Below, piece by piece: positions 1 to 11,159 of a stretch of 64,000 nucleotides of DNA. A model generated the notes under the pieces. The model was not told the origin of the DNA, searched no databases, and was given only the letters and a program-made list of their open reading frames with translations. Source of the stretch: Odontocerum albicorne. Taxonomy: Eukaryota; Arthropoda; Insecta; Trichoptera; Odontoceridae. The stretch lies in contig OX463852.1 in assembly GCA_949825065.1 (NCBI GenBank), forward strand, positions 13,430,127 to 13,494,126, written 5' to 3'. The position numbers and the translations under genes are program-made. The first letter of the stretch is position 1. Each line of letters opens with the position of its first letter.

Positions 1-540
1 TATGTTTTACTTAAGATTTTTTTTGTAAGAGATTTAGATAGTACGGATTGGAATATTTAAAAAGTCTAAAAGAGTCAAAATTTCAAAATAAAAATTAAGA
101 AAATAACCACGAGAACTGCAGTTGCAAAAAATGTGATTCGAGTCCTCCTTCAGACCTGACATTCACATAGATAAAAATTCTAAACATGAATTGGAGGCCG
201 TAATATTATAAAGTTGTTACGTTACAGACTACTTCTGTACAAGGAAATATTTAGTTTATAATTCTACCGCTAGATCGCAGTGTATCATCAGCTTTAAAGT
301 TTACGTATAGCTATAGTGTGTTATAAAATATGCGAATAGATGGCGTTAGCAGTAGTAATAAAATGTATTATTTAGATAAAATTTGGAAAAGTTGCAATGT
401 TATTGACTTGAAGTAAAAAAATCATGGCTTCTGAGGATTTAATATATTCTTGTTTAATACAGGTCCTAAATTGTACCCTTTAACATTTCAGTCCCGTTAA
501 AGTTGATTAAGTAAGACAGAATACTGAATGGATTGATAAG
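1..540. other. AT-rich DNA, no gene seen
   Basis: No open frame of note, splice-bounded exon or recognisable repeat was found here. It looks like ordinary AT-rich intergenic or intronic DNA. Confidence 0.5.
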
Positions 541-830
541 GGAGGAACTTTAGACTGATGTGTTGAACAAGATAAAGCACTCTGAAAGATAAACAAAATA
601 AATAAACAGTCTAAATCTGAGTAGAAGGCGTAGCAGAGGAAGACAAGGAAAGTATGATTGGATCAAGTGTATGATAATTTGAAAGAAATATATCTAAAAA
701 GTCAGAGAAATCGTAGAGGCTGTATGAGATGGTGTATAGGTGTAGAAGAGGTGAAAGATGTATGTGACGATGGAAAAGTCTTTCTGCCTACCCCGATGGA
801 GAGACGGCGTGATGGTATGTATGTTAAATT
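541..830 (+). mobile_element. LINE-A fragment (C-terminal end of a non-LTR retrotransposon)
   Basis: Decayed 3' end of the commonest LINE in this window. The translation includes the family phrase SQRNRRGCMRWCI, followed by a Val/Cys-rich stretch and a tail whose DNA reads like ctacccc..ggagagacggcgtgatggtatg. The same order of motifs recurs at 4610-5085 and 25960-26625. In intact insect elements this region follows the reverse transcriptase and is preceded by an LRWFGH motif. Only the last part of the protein and the short 3' tail survive, with frame breaks upstream. It has no expected function. Confidence 0.75.
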
Positions 831-1387
831 TAAGCCAGTTTTATGAATTTTATAGACCAGATGCCTAGTCTGCCTAGGCGAAAGTTTCATGTGTGAATTG
901 TACGATACGAATAAATAAATAATATATCTTAAAATATTATTTTACGATTTTTTACGCAGCCAATCAAGATACTGAAGTTTTATCAATTGAATCGCATCAT
1001 ATCTAACAGGCCTGACTCTCTCCAAATATGTATTTCGGAAGAGACAATAGTTCAAACGGTTTTTCAATGCGTTTTTTTAATTGCTATTTGATCAACATAC
1101 ATTTATTGTAATTACAACCGATTTTTAAGATTGTGAATTATACATTTAATTTTAGAATATAAATAAGTTGTATAAAAAATTTGTAAATGAGTCAAACAAA
1201 ATAAAATAATACAAAGCAACGATTAGAAACAAAAAAATAACAAAGAAAATTAAAATATTGATACTGTGAACTAAAAAAAATGTGGAAAAACGTAAAAATT
1301 AAAAACAAACAGTGATTAATAACACTTAAAAGTGATCAAGAGAAACTGCTTATATTGATTTAAAGCTTCAAACCAAAAGTATTCGAG
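831..1387. other. AT-rich stretch upstream of a candidate exon
   Basis: No gene is visible. The last 100 bases before the ATG at 1388 are A-rich and could be a 5' leader. No TATA box or initiator could be assigned with confidence. Confidence 0.35.
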
Positions 1388-1654
1388 ATGGCTTCACCAC
1401 AGTACAAACAAATGCAGCTGTCATCATCATCAGGGGGAAGACCCCGCTCGGTGATGGAGAGCATCCTGGTGGCAAAAATGGAGTCCCTCGCCACCGGAAA
1501 GCCAGTCCCGTTCCTAAGGAACGACTCCATGGATTCGTGCAGCAGCATGGGATCCATGTCTTCAATGGCTAGCGATGTCTGCAGGTGTGACGACTGTCTG
1601 CTTGGGATTGCTGACCTGTATGTCGATGAACCAGCTGAGAGGACACGAAAAAAG
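1388..1654 (+). CDS. candidate host coding exon (start exon, 89 codons)
   Basis: The frame opens with ATG in a good context (purine at -3, G at +4) and runs 89 complete codons to an AAG/GTTCGA splice-donor-like site, leaving phase 0. Past the donor the frame turns at once into Leu/Phe-rich AT-type sequence and stops, as expected for an intron. Base composition is near 50% GC, against about 30% around it. The peptide starts MASPQYKQ, has Ser/Met/Gly-rich stretches, a cluster of three cysteines (CRCDDC) near residue 67 and an acidic-then-basic end (ERTRKK). There is no signal peptide or membrane segment. I do not recognise the family. The same strand carries another exon-like block at 35443-36254, but direct joining of the two would be out of phase. 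Confidence 0.6.
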
Positions 1655-2239
1655 GTTCGATATTTATTATTATTGTTTTAAAGTCACATTTTAATGTGTT
1701 TTTTGCTTTTCTGAATAATGTTTTTATTGAATCATTTAAGAGATTTTCTCTGTATTATTTATTTTTGAATCAGTTAAGATTTTTTCTTTGAATTAATTTT
1801 ATTAAATCCGTTAAGAAACTTACTTTGGATCATTTTGAATACAGCAGACTTTTTTGTCAAAGTACAATCAAATAGATACTTTCTTTACCGTGTCCTATGA
1901 GCTTTGAGAACCCATCTCCTGGATAAAAAAATGTACCAAGTTCTTCCTTTCTAGGTCTTATGTTCATTCCAGTTGCATTTTATTCTTGCAAAGAGTCTTC
2001 AATTCCTTCCTCCAACCCTGAGAAATAATGTTGACTAATTGCATACGAGTATATACATGCCATCACAACATTTCCTTGTCGTAGACAGAGAGGACAGAGC
2101 GCCATACTTTCCTATCTCAGCGAATATCCTTAGCCTCTTTGACTTATTAACCTCAGTAAATGCGTGCACTGAAAGCAATTTGTTAAGTGTGTATGTATTA
2201 CAAAATAAAAATGTTATTATTGAAGATGAACGCTAGCTA
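1655..2239. other. probable intron or intergenic, no gene
   Basis: AT-rich sequence after the donor site at 1655. Nothing coding is seen. Confidence 0.4.
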
Positions 2240-2500
2240 AAAACTGATGCACGTTGAGGTGGTTTGGACATATTGAATGGATAAGTGACGAAAGGCAGAC
2301 TATACAAATTAACAATCCAATCGCGAGGAGTCGTGGTAAAATTAATGATATTTTAAAAGAAGAAAAGGTAAGGAGCACTAAAAAGATAAGGAAATGTATG
2401 CATGTAGGTGAAGGAAGTATGTCATGATAGGAAAGTTTGGCACTCTGTCTTTTCTACCTGCCCCAACAGTGAGATGGTATAATGATAAGCAGGATGTATG
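2240..2500 (+). mobile_element. LINE-A fragment
   Basis: Begins with DNA encoding an LRWFGH-like motif (gaggtggtttggacatat), continues through a degraded arginine-rich part and ends with the family tail (ctgccccaacagtgagatgg). Several frame breaks. Same family as 541-830. Confidence 0.65.
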
Positions 2501-3495
2501 TACCTCAGTTAAAGTTTACTATTAGTTTATTCTTTATTCAAAATTATAGACAATATCAGCAGCGAATGGTCGCGACGGGTTCAAAGCGGGAAGCGGGTAA
2601 ATAATGCGCTTACCCCTCCCTTTTTTTTGTTTCGTTAAACAGTGTTAAATATACATATTAAAAGCACATTTTGGATGCTAAAATGTTTGTTACATCATGA
2701 TTAAACTAATGTTGCTCATTCAAAAGATATATTTTCCCCAAGATATAATCATGAAGGATTCAAGATGCGATTGAGCACACATATCTTGAAAAAAACTTTA
2801 CTTCGGATTCCAGCGTTGGTGAAAAGTTTAAAAAATATTCATAAACCATAATGACATGCTTATAGGCTAACAAATGCAAGTTATCATAAATACATCACAT
2901 TTAGTATTTATATGTTCTAGCCCAGTTACATCGAAATATGTGCGAATTTCATTGTAAATTTTAGAGCTTATGTGAATGGTTCGACATGTTTGTCTGCATG
3001 ATCTTTCCCTACCTGTATAGGACAAATCAAATGAATTATGATTTTGATAACATTTTAAATTTGAAATTGTTAACTGAATATTCCAATAACCCACCGACCC
3101 AGTCCGCCGCCGTAGTCAATGCATTTTACCCAGATGTTTTCTCGATTCCCAATTGTAAATAGAACTTTGTTTGAAAATATGCAGTTCTTATCTCTTTACA
3201 ATATAAAGTCAATATTTGCACTGTGTGCTATCTCGTAGTAACATTTTATTTACTTCATGGTGGTAAAAATATGAAATAATACTGAATGAAAATTTCCATT
3301 CATACTTTCTTACGTATCGGATACACAGTGTCGTAATAAAGCGTGTGACACAGATGCTCAGACACAAGACCCAGGAAAAGGGGAACAAACGGAATTGACA
3401 AAAAATTACAATGATAAATATATTTTCAAATTTTAAAATTGCGCCGCCGTGTTCTGCTTTGCGGAACGATTAACCAATAATTCCATAATTTCGAT
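2501..3495. other. no gene seen
   Basis: AT-rich sequence with short chance frames only. A small GC-richer patch at 2560-2620 has no assignable identity. Confidence 0.4.
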
Positions 3496-3768
3496 TGAAT
3501 ATAATACCTTAATTATAGTTATGGCACTAACATTGTGCAGGTTTAAAGACATTGTAATTTATTTAATTAAACACTGTTTATTCCACTTTTTGTAATGGTT
3601 AAACCCTGTCGGATTCAAGACTTTCACCTCATCATCAGGGGAGCACAAACAGAGTCTTGTTTGTGTTCCCCTGATGATGAGGGGAAAGCCTTGAAACCGG
3701 CAGGGTTATACCGTTACAAAAAGTGGAATAAACAGTGTTTGATAAAACAAATTACAATGAATATAATA
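3496..3768. mobile_element. minimal Penelope-like element, inverted pLTR pair with 11-bp target duplication
   Basis: The element is 3507-3757 (251 bp). It is flanked by exact 11-bp repeats, tgaatataata, at 3496-3506 and 3758-3768. It consists of two terminal-repeat segments in inverted orientation joined near 3650: the left on the minus strand, the right on the plus strand. The left end extends 46 bp past the pLTR into the reverse complement of the ORF1 start (ATG at 3552 reading leftwards). The right end stops at the pLTR edge. No coding part survives. Both segments match the pLTRs at 15217-15320 and 18990-19106 with many substitutions, so this is an older copy. The right segment has the hammerhead-like core with CTGATGA and GAAA. 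Confidence 0.85.
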
Positions 3769-4609
3769 TCATTAGATATTAATTATGATGATACAATCAA
3801 TTAATTAACTGAAATGAAAGTCTGAAAAGTATAATTAAAATAATTATTTGGATTTATAAATACATGTTAATAAATTTTTGTAGGTTTCTTGTCTGCAACA
3901 ATAATTGTTATATCGTGTTTGTTTTATTATTATTTTTTCAAACAAAAATGAAGAAGTCCAATAGCATAACATACATAGGGCATATGAAAAAACTAGTTAG
4001 GGCACTGTATAATATACACGAATAAGAATTTTCCATACGTGCCCTACTTGTAGACGTTTTAAGCTAATAAAAACGATTTCTAACTTTGCTTTGCAAACAT
4101 ACTCGTACAATCTATGAAAAATGATAAACTACTCGTTCACACAGTAAAAAAAAAAATGTTTAGTCATTTTAAATATGTTTTCATGTTAGTTTAACCAATT
4201 TGACTCTATTTATAGATCTTATTTAGCTGTCCATGCAGTAGATTTGTGAACCAGTTACCAAATAACAAAAAACTCTCTCTTTCATTGGTTTGTTTCAAAA
4301 ACCGAAAAATACTCTCAACTGTAAGTCAGTAATGTTACGTGTTTCATCCTCGATTTGCCTTTCCTTTCCATCATCCCTTCTTTCTACCAGCAATTGATGA
4401 TATCTCATTTTCATTGTTCTTTATATTGTAGATGAATTTCGCCCAAATTAACAATAATTTTAATGTTTTTGCGAAAATGTAACCTTTTATATTAACTTTC
4501 GCCTGGTTGGTTGGAAGAGCTTGTTTAACAATTAAATAAATATAGATTACGTTTATTCAACTTTGCATCTCATGTGGGAGATAAATTTGTGCTAAAATTG
4601 TTTCAAAAT
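3769..4609. other. AT-rich, with a dispersed repeat and a SINE-tail scrap
   Basis: 4215-4440 resembles 20800-21040 and 61560-61800 (shared tgtccatg..gatttgtgaacc-like and tgatgatatctca-like motifs). 4500-4550 carries the SINE-1 tail phrase gcctggttggttggaagag. No gene. Confidence 0.4.
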
Positions 4610-5085
4610 CTGTTAAGATGGTGGTCCATAAAAGTATTTTGGTGCCAACTTTGACGTATGGGAGTGAAATGTGAACTTGGAAGAGAGTAAATGGTGTAGA
4701 GATGCGTGAATTGAGAAGAATACGTGGAGTAACAATGTTTGACAGGATTCGGAGTGAAGTGATTAGAGATGAATGTGAATTAAGGCTTATGTGTTAAGTA
4801 AGATGAATAAAAGTACGTTGAGATGGTTTGGGCATGAAGAACGAATGAATGAAGAAAGACTAACAAAACAGATATATAGAGCAGATGTGAGTGGAAGGCG
4901 TATGAGAGGAAGACCAAGGAAAGTATGCAAGGATCAAGTAAATGATATTCTGAAAGTAGAAAGTCAGAGAAATCGTAGAGGTTGTATGAAAATATTTATG
5001 GATGTCAGAGGCACTGACGATGGGTGTCAAGTTAGGAAAGTATGACGAAAGGGAAATGGCGTGATGGTATGTATACTTTAATAAA
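4610..5085 (+). mobile_element. LINE-A fragment, best-preserved tail
   Basis: The sequence encodes, in order, VPTLTYGSE-like, then MRELRRIRGVTMFDRIRSE-like, then an 84-residue open piece (4791-5045) with STLRWFGHEERMNEERLT, GRRMRGRPRK, VNDILK and SQRNRRGCMK. These are hallmarks of the C-terminal region of insect endonuclease/reverse-transcriptase LINEs, after the catalytic palm. The palm itself is missing, so the copy is 5'-truncated. A frameshift lies between the VPTLTYGSE part and the open piece. It ends with the gaaatggcgtgatggtatg tail. Confidence 0.8.
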
Positions 5086-6070
5086 TATGTTTAAATAATT
5101 TAAAGTTAGATCAAAGGTTGAAGGGAAAATGCGTCATTTTGAGGAAATACTTCATTTAATTCAATTGGCGTATTGTAATTTATTGTACGTATCTTGTTTG
5201 AACTCGGCGGTATTTCGTTTACCATTTCCGGTTATACTCGGTCACCTGGCGATTTATTCTTGAAACTAAAATTAATAAAATGCGCATTTTTTTCACCGAT
5301 GGAATATTTGATTTACTGTCTACTATATACGTTTTACTGTCTTCAGATAGATGGCGTCTTAAGTTTATTATAGGTAACCTAAGAAAATATTTATTTAGCT
5401 TTATCCGAATCATGAATCTATTTTTTAGATAAGAAACGTCCACAGAAAGTGGAATGCCACTTACTGGAGCTGGAACAATTATATATTTTTTATAAAGATC
5501 AGATGGAGGGAGGGGCTTATTTTATTGTATTTATCTATTTAAATGTTAACATAATACTACACAAGACAAACGAACGACTTTTATTATCCTCACTAGGATT
5601 ATTGTCTGTTTTGAAACAGTTGACGTAAACTTGTGAAATTGACATATAAATAATGCAAGTTCAATTAAATAATAGTTTATTGAAACACTATCTTAAATAT
5701 AATTATCATAACATTTTGTCCACATTCGTTAGCTTTGTTTTCAATATGTTGACTTTTTAAAATGATAAACAAAGTATGATTACTTTATAAAATTGCGTGT
5801 TAGTGTTTTAGGCATATTACACACGCAATATTTTCGAGGATACGAACACATTTATAATAATTAAAAAAATGGAGCTATCATTTTCATTTTAAATTGAATT
5901 AAAATAGAGCTATCATTTTGATTTAAAATTGAATTAAATTAAAATTGAAGACGCACAGCACAAAAATGATGGATGTTTTGTCATAACGTCTACAAACGTC
6001 GTAACTGACGGACAAACGTCATAATATTGTGATTGAACTGCAGCGCCATAATGAAAGTCATTCATCCCCT
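5086..6070. other. AT-rich, no gene; small direct duplication
   Basis: A roughly 36-bp unit containing gagctatcatttt is directly repeated at about 5872-5940. Nothing else is identifiable. Confidence 0.4.
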
Positions 6071-6317
6071 AGTACAGAGATGACGAACTTATGAGACGCG
6101 TCACTTCGTGACTCAGGGATAAGTTTACGCGCTGTTTTGACACGCTGGCGAAGTTCGAATTTTGTTTGAAAAATGCATTTTAGTAGAGTTGTTTTTACTC
6201 CATTTAAATTATTCGAATAAACTAACATGTGAACAACTTCAATGAACTAGTTCATTTTACTGAACGACCGAAAAAATATTCGTTCAAATTAGTGAACTAC
6301 TCTTTCCCATCTCTAGT
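6071..6317. mobile_element. candidate non-autonomous hAT remnant
   Basis: The left edge reads cagagatgacgaac and the right edge, reverse-complemented, reads ctagagatgggaaag, a match over cagagatg-type ends typical of some hAT elements. The interior is rich in gttca/tgaac motifs. The expected 8-bp duplication is poor (tagta is shared), so the limits are tentative. Confidence 0.35.
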
Positions 6318-6535
6318 GTAGTATGCATATGCGGCGCGAGTTCCTTATATCTTACGCACGCCTGTCACTTTTTATGTGAGCGAGCGAGAAACAGCAAGAT
6401 TTTGGCCAAACGTTAGGTAGAAGGGGTGTCTTGTGTCCAAGTGTTTTGCATTATCTGTGTCCTCGAACATATTACGTGACGGACATCAAGTATATAACTA
6501 TTTTTCGATATACTCTTATCAAAATAATTGTGAAA

Positions 6536-6715
6536 AAAAAACAAAAAATAAGTATTGAACCAAGAGGCAATGAACGATTGTATCAGGAAGAATGGTTTTT
6601 TAAATTCGATGTAATTGAAAACAATACTGGTGCATTTTGTCTTATTTGTAATGAAAGTGTTGTGCCACGTACCTTCAATGTAAGACGTCATTTAGAAAGG
6701 TGACATAAAAATCTA
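6536..6715 (+). pseudogene. hAT-type transposase N-terminal fragment with BED-like zinc finger
   Basis: An open stretch encodes a lysine-rich start, then EEWFFKFDVIENN, CLICNES and a histidine pair region RRHLER-stop-HK. The C-x2-C ... H-x(n)-H spacing and the EWFFKF-type lead-in are those of the N-terminal DNA-binding finger of domesticated and active hAT transposases (ZBED/SCAND3/GTF2IRD2-like group, from family knowledge). A TGA falls just before the final histidine, and the catalytic RNaseH part does not follow: the sequence turns AT-rich by 6740. It is therefore a broken fragment. No matching C-terminus lies nearby; the C-terminal fragment at 58333-58593 is a different insertion. Confidence 0.65.
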
Positions 6716-8240
6716 TTGTTGTTATCAGAATAAGAAAAAGAAGAAAATGAAAATTATGTTAGTTAAATAATTATTATTTATCTGGCACAATTTTTCATTT
6801 CATCTTCTAACCTCTAAATGAGTATGGCCGTACGGCGAGCGAATTTTTACCTCAAGAGAGTATGGACGTACACTGTACGTCCAATTTTTTATTCCCGAAT
6901 ACATAAATTTATCCATAAAACGGACATAGTTCAAATGTTTTTATCTATTCAATTATTTTGTTTATGGCGGCCGCAATTACGTTATTTATATAACTTACAA
7001 AATCATTTTTTTATTTTACTTACAAAATCTCACTCGTTTAGAGGAATACAATATGATGGATATTCTTAGAATAAAGCTATTCTTTAGTCATAATAGTAAT
7101 AAATAAACTATAAGTTGTAGACCACCAAACAGATCGGATCAACAAATAAATATGACTAGATCTTCATAGCATACATTGTAACACCTTATATTCATCGCAA
7201 GATACACATTTTTTTCTGTTCCGTTAACTCTTTTTATCACGCTCAGCTTCGATACATAATTTATGATTACACCAACATAACTCATGTAAATGACTTATGT
7301 CGTAATATCAGAGTTGGAAAATTGAACTACTCGCAAGTTATCGATCTCTGCTTTATTTAAATGATTCTAGACTATAATCTTTTCCTTATTCTTAAGAACT
7401 GGTTTGATGACCTGTATTAGCACATATTATCTTTGCACTTAAAAATAAGCAGTATTTAATTATAATGCTCACGTTTATGTTTTAATTATCAGCTCTAGAG
7501 TTAACTAAATTTAGATGAAAAAAACAAATTAAAATCTTCCATTGACCTCTGATATCTTATTGACGTGGGTACATTATTTAAGCCAAATTATTTTAGCCAT
7601 ATTTGATAAAAGAAAATACAATAATAATGTCATCATAAGTGTTCGTAAATTAGTGATTTTTTAAGTTTTGAAAGTCCTGAGGGAATTCATTTGAAAGGAA
7701 TAATAAGATGTCTTGGTTTGCAGAACACAAGATTCGAAATAATTAGATGTAAAGGATGGGGATGAAAAAAAATGAACAAAATTCTAGAATAAAGCATTAA
7801 CATATTGTGTCTAGCGGACATACGTATGTATTATACTCGTATATGTTACAAACACTTTCAGACTTCTTCAAGACATCAACATATAATTGAAAGGTGATAT
7901 TCTAAATTATTACTTCAAAGTACGATATTAATAAGAAAATGTATTTTTTAGAAGAATATACATGGCTGAAGACAAAGGTGCTGTTTGTTTCCACCCAGTA
8001 TTCTAGTTTTTCCACCAGAACGAATCGAATTCGAATAATGCAACCAATTTCCACAAAAAATTGGTTGCATCGTTCGAAGAGAGTAGCACAGGGCGAGATT
8101 CAGATCGGTACCTTCAAATTCCTACAATCTAAAGAAAATGGACCCTTTTGATATCCGGCACATGGAATCTAATTGAAGGGTATCATCTCATTTCTAACTA
8201 CATGAACCAAGGATGGTGTCAAGTTAGCAAGATGAAATTA
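6716..8240. other. AT-rich, no gene; one strong hairpin
   Basis: No coding exon or known repeat recognised. A perfect 13-bp inverted repeat (atgcaaccaattt at 8038-8050, complement at 8058-8070, 7-base loop) is extended by ttcgaa on both outer sides. Confidence 0.45.
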
Positions 8241-8289
8241 GGTACATTTTATATAGGAAAATTTTATATTTATTTTTATTTTATACAAG

Positions 8290-8370
8290 TTGAACCCAAT
8301 TACACCATACATGTATGACACAATTACATCATACGCGCATGACACAATTACATCATACATGCATGACACA
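8290..8370 (+). repeat. short tandem repeat, about 26-bp unit x3
   Basis: Three copies of a unit like cacaattacatcatacatgc, with alternating tgtatg/gcatga variants. Confidence 0.7.
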
Positions 8371-8409
8371 AAAAAAGATAAAGATCTAAAAATAATAATA
8401 ATATAAATA

Positions 8410-8740
8410 ATGAATACTTATGCTTCTTTATAAAGTGGCTCAGTTATGCTTAAAAAGTTTATTAAGGAGTTCAATACTTAGTTTGTTCACCGATATATGA
8501 AAGTTATAAATATCAGATAATTCGTTCAACGCGGTCATACCGTGTGCAAGTGGTGACGCTCTTAATAGCTTAGTTCATGAATACGGCACCGAAAACAATC
8601 TTAATTCACGATCTAACACTTTTGATGAACCAATCACGACAGGAGACAAAGTTTTGTGCAATCCGAGGTTCGTCTTGTGTTGTGGAGTTCATGATGGGTG
8701 GAAACTGGTTTTATCCAGGCCAAATATATTTCTTCGTATC
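8410..8740. repeat. dispersed repeat X, copy 1
   Basis: Shares a long, diverged similarity with 63780-64000: the phrases gcttctttataaagt/gcttctctgttaagt, ggtcat.ccgtgtgc.agtgg and ttcatgaata/ttcacgaata occur in the same order and spacing. Type unknown. It could be the antisense 3' end of another LINE. Confidence 0.5.
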
Positions 8741-9066
8741 CTCTCCTGAATATATAATATAACATATGCTAATAGCTGCACAAATCATCGTTTATTTTAT
8801 TGCTGGTGTTTGGGCGGTCTCAATATATCTCGCCCTCGCAAAATTCATCCGGCATTCAAACAAATTTATTGGTTTCGCTTAGTTTGGAAGATTATTATCA
8901 AAGCAGTTTTTTGGTCGTATCCTTTAGCAGCTTTATGCGTGTTCAATTTATCTTTTTAAAAATCTAACTCAAATAAATTGGATAACATATAAGATTTTAT
9001 CAAAGATAACAGTTGTGATTTGAAAACGATCGGACAAATACTCTTTACACAACATTCTGTCACGAC

Positions 9067-9166
9067 CTTGTTTGTGCTCCCCTGAAGATGAGGTGAAAGC
9101 CTTGAAACCGGTAGGGTTATACCGTCACAAAAAAGTGGAATAAACAGTGTTTGATAAAAATAAATT
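9067..9166 (+). mobile_element. solo Penelope-like pLTR segment
   Basis: Plus-strand match to the PLE terminal repeat: gctcccctgaagatgagg, then ccttgaaaccggtaggg, ataccgtcac, agtggaataaacagtg. The hammerhead-like core is intact. It ends near aaaataaatt at 9166 without the usual acaatg; that sequence reappears at 9530-9541 after the next block. Confidence 0.8.
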
Positions 9167-9545
9167 CTCTCTCCGTGGTTGCAGTCCTAAGACTGGTTTG
9201 CAGCAATTTCCATGTTTTGCTGGTTCTTGGGATGCCACTTGGGCCTTTAATGTGGTAGTTTCCCGTTTCTTTCCACATCCTATGCCGTTGGCCACGAAAG
9301 TTCTTCCGCCTTTGGAGATTATTTACTTCTCCAGGACAAGAGGGTGCCCTAAACAACAGACGAAAGTTGGTGGTCAGCTTATTCCGGCCAACGTTCGGTC
9401 CCTGTCTATATTTGCCGACACGAGGTCGTTGCTCACTCCCCACCACGAGAAGGAAATAGATCAGGATTTTCCTTTCCTCGAACCTGAGACCAGAAGGCAT
9501 TTCTCAGAGTTCTCCAGTACTTTAGGGGAAAATAAATTACAATGT
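9167..9545. repeat. GC-richer unknown block between PLE-like edges
   Basis: About 380 bases with composition unlike the neighbours, open on both strands (127 and 137 codons). The peptides match nothing I recognise, and opposing open frames argue against a real gene. The block sits between the pLTR-like aaaataaatt at its left and gaaaataaattacaatg at its right. It could be an insertion into a PLE or a variant PLE end. Confidence 0.45.
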
Positions 9546-9889
9546 ATTTATTTCTTATAAGATGTATAGGATAGCGAAGATTTTGTTTTATCCCAGAGCC
9601 CAGACGACCCTCGCTATACTATACTACGGAGATTCGTAACTTAAGGTTGTGAAACACGTTCAACAATCGCATGCAATTTTACATTTTTACTAATTTCATC
9701 TACGAATTTATCTTAAATAAGTATGTTACCAGCCAACCAGTAACAGTGAAGTCACTAATTAAATGTTATATCGTATCATATCTAATGGGCATAACTACTT
9801 GACTGCCACCATATAGAACATGTAATTCTGAAGACAGTCAAAATATATAGTTTGTTTTTATTTCTATTATTTTAGTATAAATAAAATAT

Positions 9890-10057
9890 GATTGTATAAC
9901 ACTTTCGTTACATGAAGTGGCAATCTCTTCTAATCAGAAAGGTGTTAAATAAGCCTTAAGTAAAAACCAGACTAGAACCCTATTTAAAAACCTGGGTACC
10001 AACGGGAATCAACGCCTTAACCCTTTAGTTGGATGACAGGTGTTTTATCAACTAGGC
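9890..10057 (-). mobile_element. SINE-1 copy, interrupted by a hAT
   Basis: Minus-strand tRNA-derived SINE. Reading right to left: tRNA-like head (ggcctagttgataaaacacc, box A type), a worn B-box region, then ccaggttttt, the aagtctggtttttactta-type middle and the ttggaagagattgcca-type tail. A hAT element at 10058-10383 splits the head; the remainder resumes at 10384. Confidence 0.65.
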
Positions 10058-10391
10058 CAGCTGTCACCGAACTACGGCCCGCGGGCCGGATCCGGCCCTC
10101 GACTTTTTTTCATAAATATTATATATAAGAAATATTAATTTTATAAAATTTTATGATTTGTTTGTGAATAGACGACAACGATTCTTCTATTGTGCTTTGG
10201 TATAAGACTTCCAGTACAAACTATATTTGTTTACACATGCAATGTAAACTAATGTTCTAATAGGATTTCAATAAGAATATTTTATGTTCTAATAGGATTT
10301 CAATAAGAATATTTTTCATCCGGCCCCCCATGTTTTTAAAAATTTCAATCCGGCCCGTTTCTCAAAAAGTTTGGTGACCCCTGAATTAGGC
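10050..10391. mobile_element. non-autonomous hAT (MITE-like) with 8-bp target duplication
   Basis: The element is 10058-10383. The flanking 8-mers are aactaggc (10050-10057) and aattaggc (10384-10391), one mismatch. The right end, reverse-complemented, reads caggggtcaccaaac and the left reads cagctgtcaccgaac. Both subterminal regions are rich in ccggcccg. There is no coding capacity. Inside, a 31-bp unit (tgttctaataggatttcaat...) is directly duplicated at about 10252-10313. Confidence 0.75.
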
Positions 10392-11159
10392 TATGGATTT
10401 AAAATAGTGTAGAATAAGAGGAGATTCTCATATAACACAAACTGTGCTAAAAGCATATTATTCCATTCAAAATGTTAATTGGTATAATTTTTTCATTCAA
10501 ATAATAATAAAGTTTTATTTTTATATATCGTGATGAGCATAACATATAATAAGTATTTTTATTTTCATAAAAAAAGCTATTAATGCTCTTTGATCGATAC
10601 TTAATACTTAAATAAGCAGAGCGAACAATCTGAAATTATCATAAAGATGACACGCAATCCGAAGCTCAAGTCAAATAGCCCCTTTCAAACCAGATCTGAT
10701 CTCGGATGTACCCGTCAAGAAACAGTTATGATCGTATCAAGCGTAACATGACTCCGTGTCTTCTCATCGTTATTAGAGACATATCAAATCAATTTTGATC
10801 ACTTTTTTAATGCACGAGTACCTCCTCGGCATGACACAGGTGTATTGATTTGTTATCGGAGTGAAAAATGTTGTGTTTTTTTTGTCTATAGCAAATGATA
10901 AAGGAAACTCGAACGCCGATAAGTTATTGAAGCTATGGGTTGATGAAAACACATAGAAAGTTTTTTTTTTTTACAAATATCAAAAAATATTTTACAAAAT
11001 GATCAACGTGTTATTTTAAAATAAACTTTTTTTTATATATAAATTTCTATTTCTAAAAGTTTAGTTCGTTATACTAGTATGCCCTAGAGACCAATCTTCT
11101 TATGTTCAAGCAATTAGAGATATAATGTTTAGACATCATGGTCCAAAAACTTACATAAC
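10392..11159. other. AT-rich, no gene
   Basis: Nothing recognisable. Confidence 0.4.

Noticed and set aside
6413..6691. Minus-strand frame opposite the BED finger
   Set aside because: Shadow of the plus-strand transposase fragment, which has recognisable motifs.
9117..9500. A host gene at 9117-9560
   Set aside because: Both strands are open with unrelated peptides, it overlaps a PLE pLTR, and neither has splice sites or known motifs.
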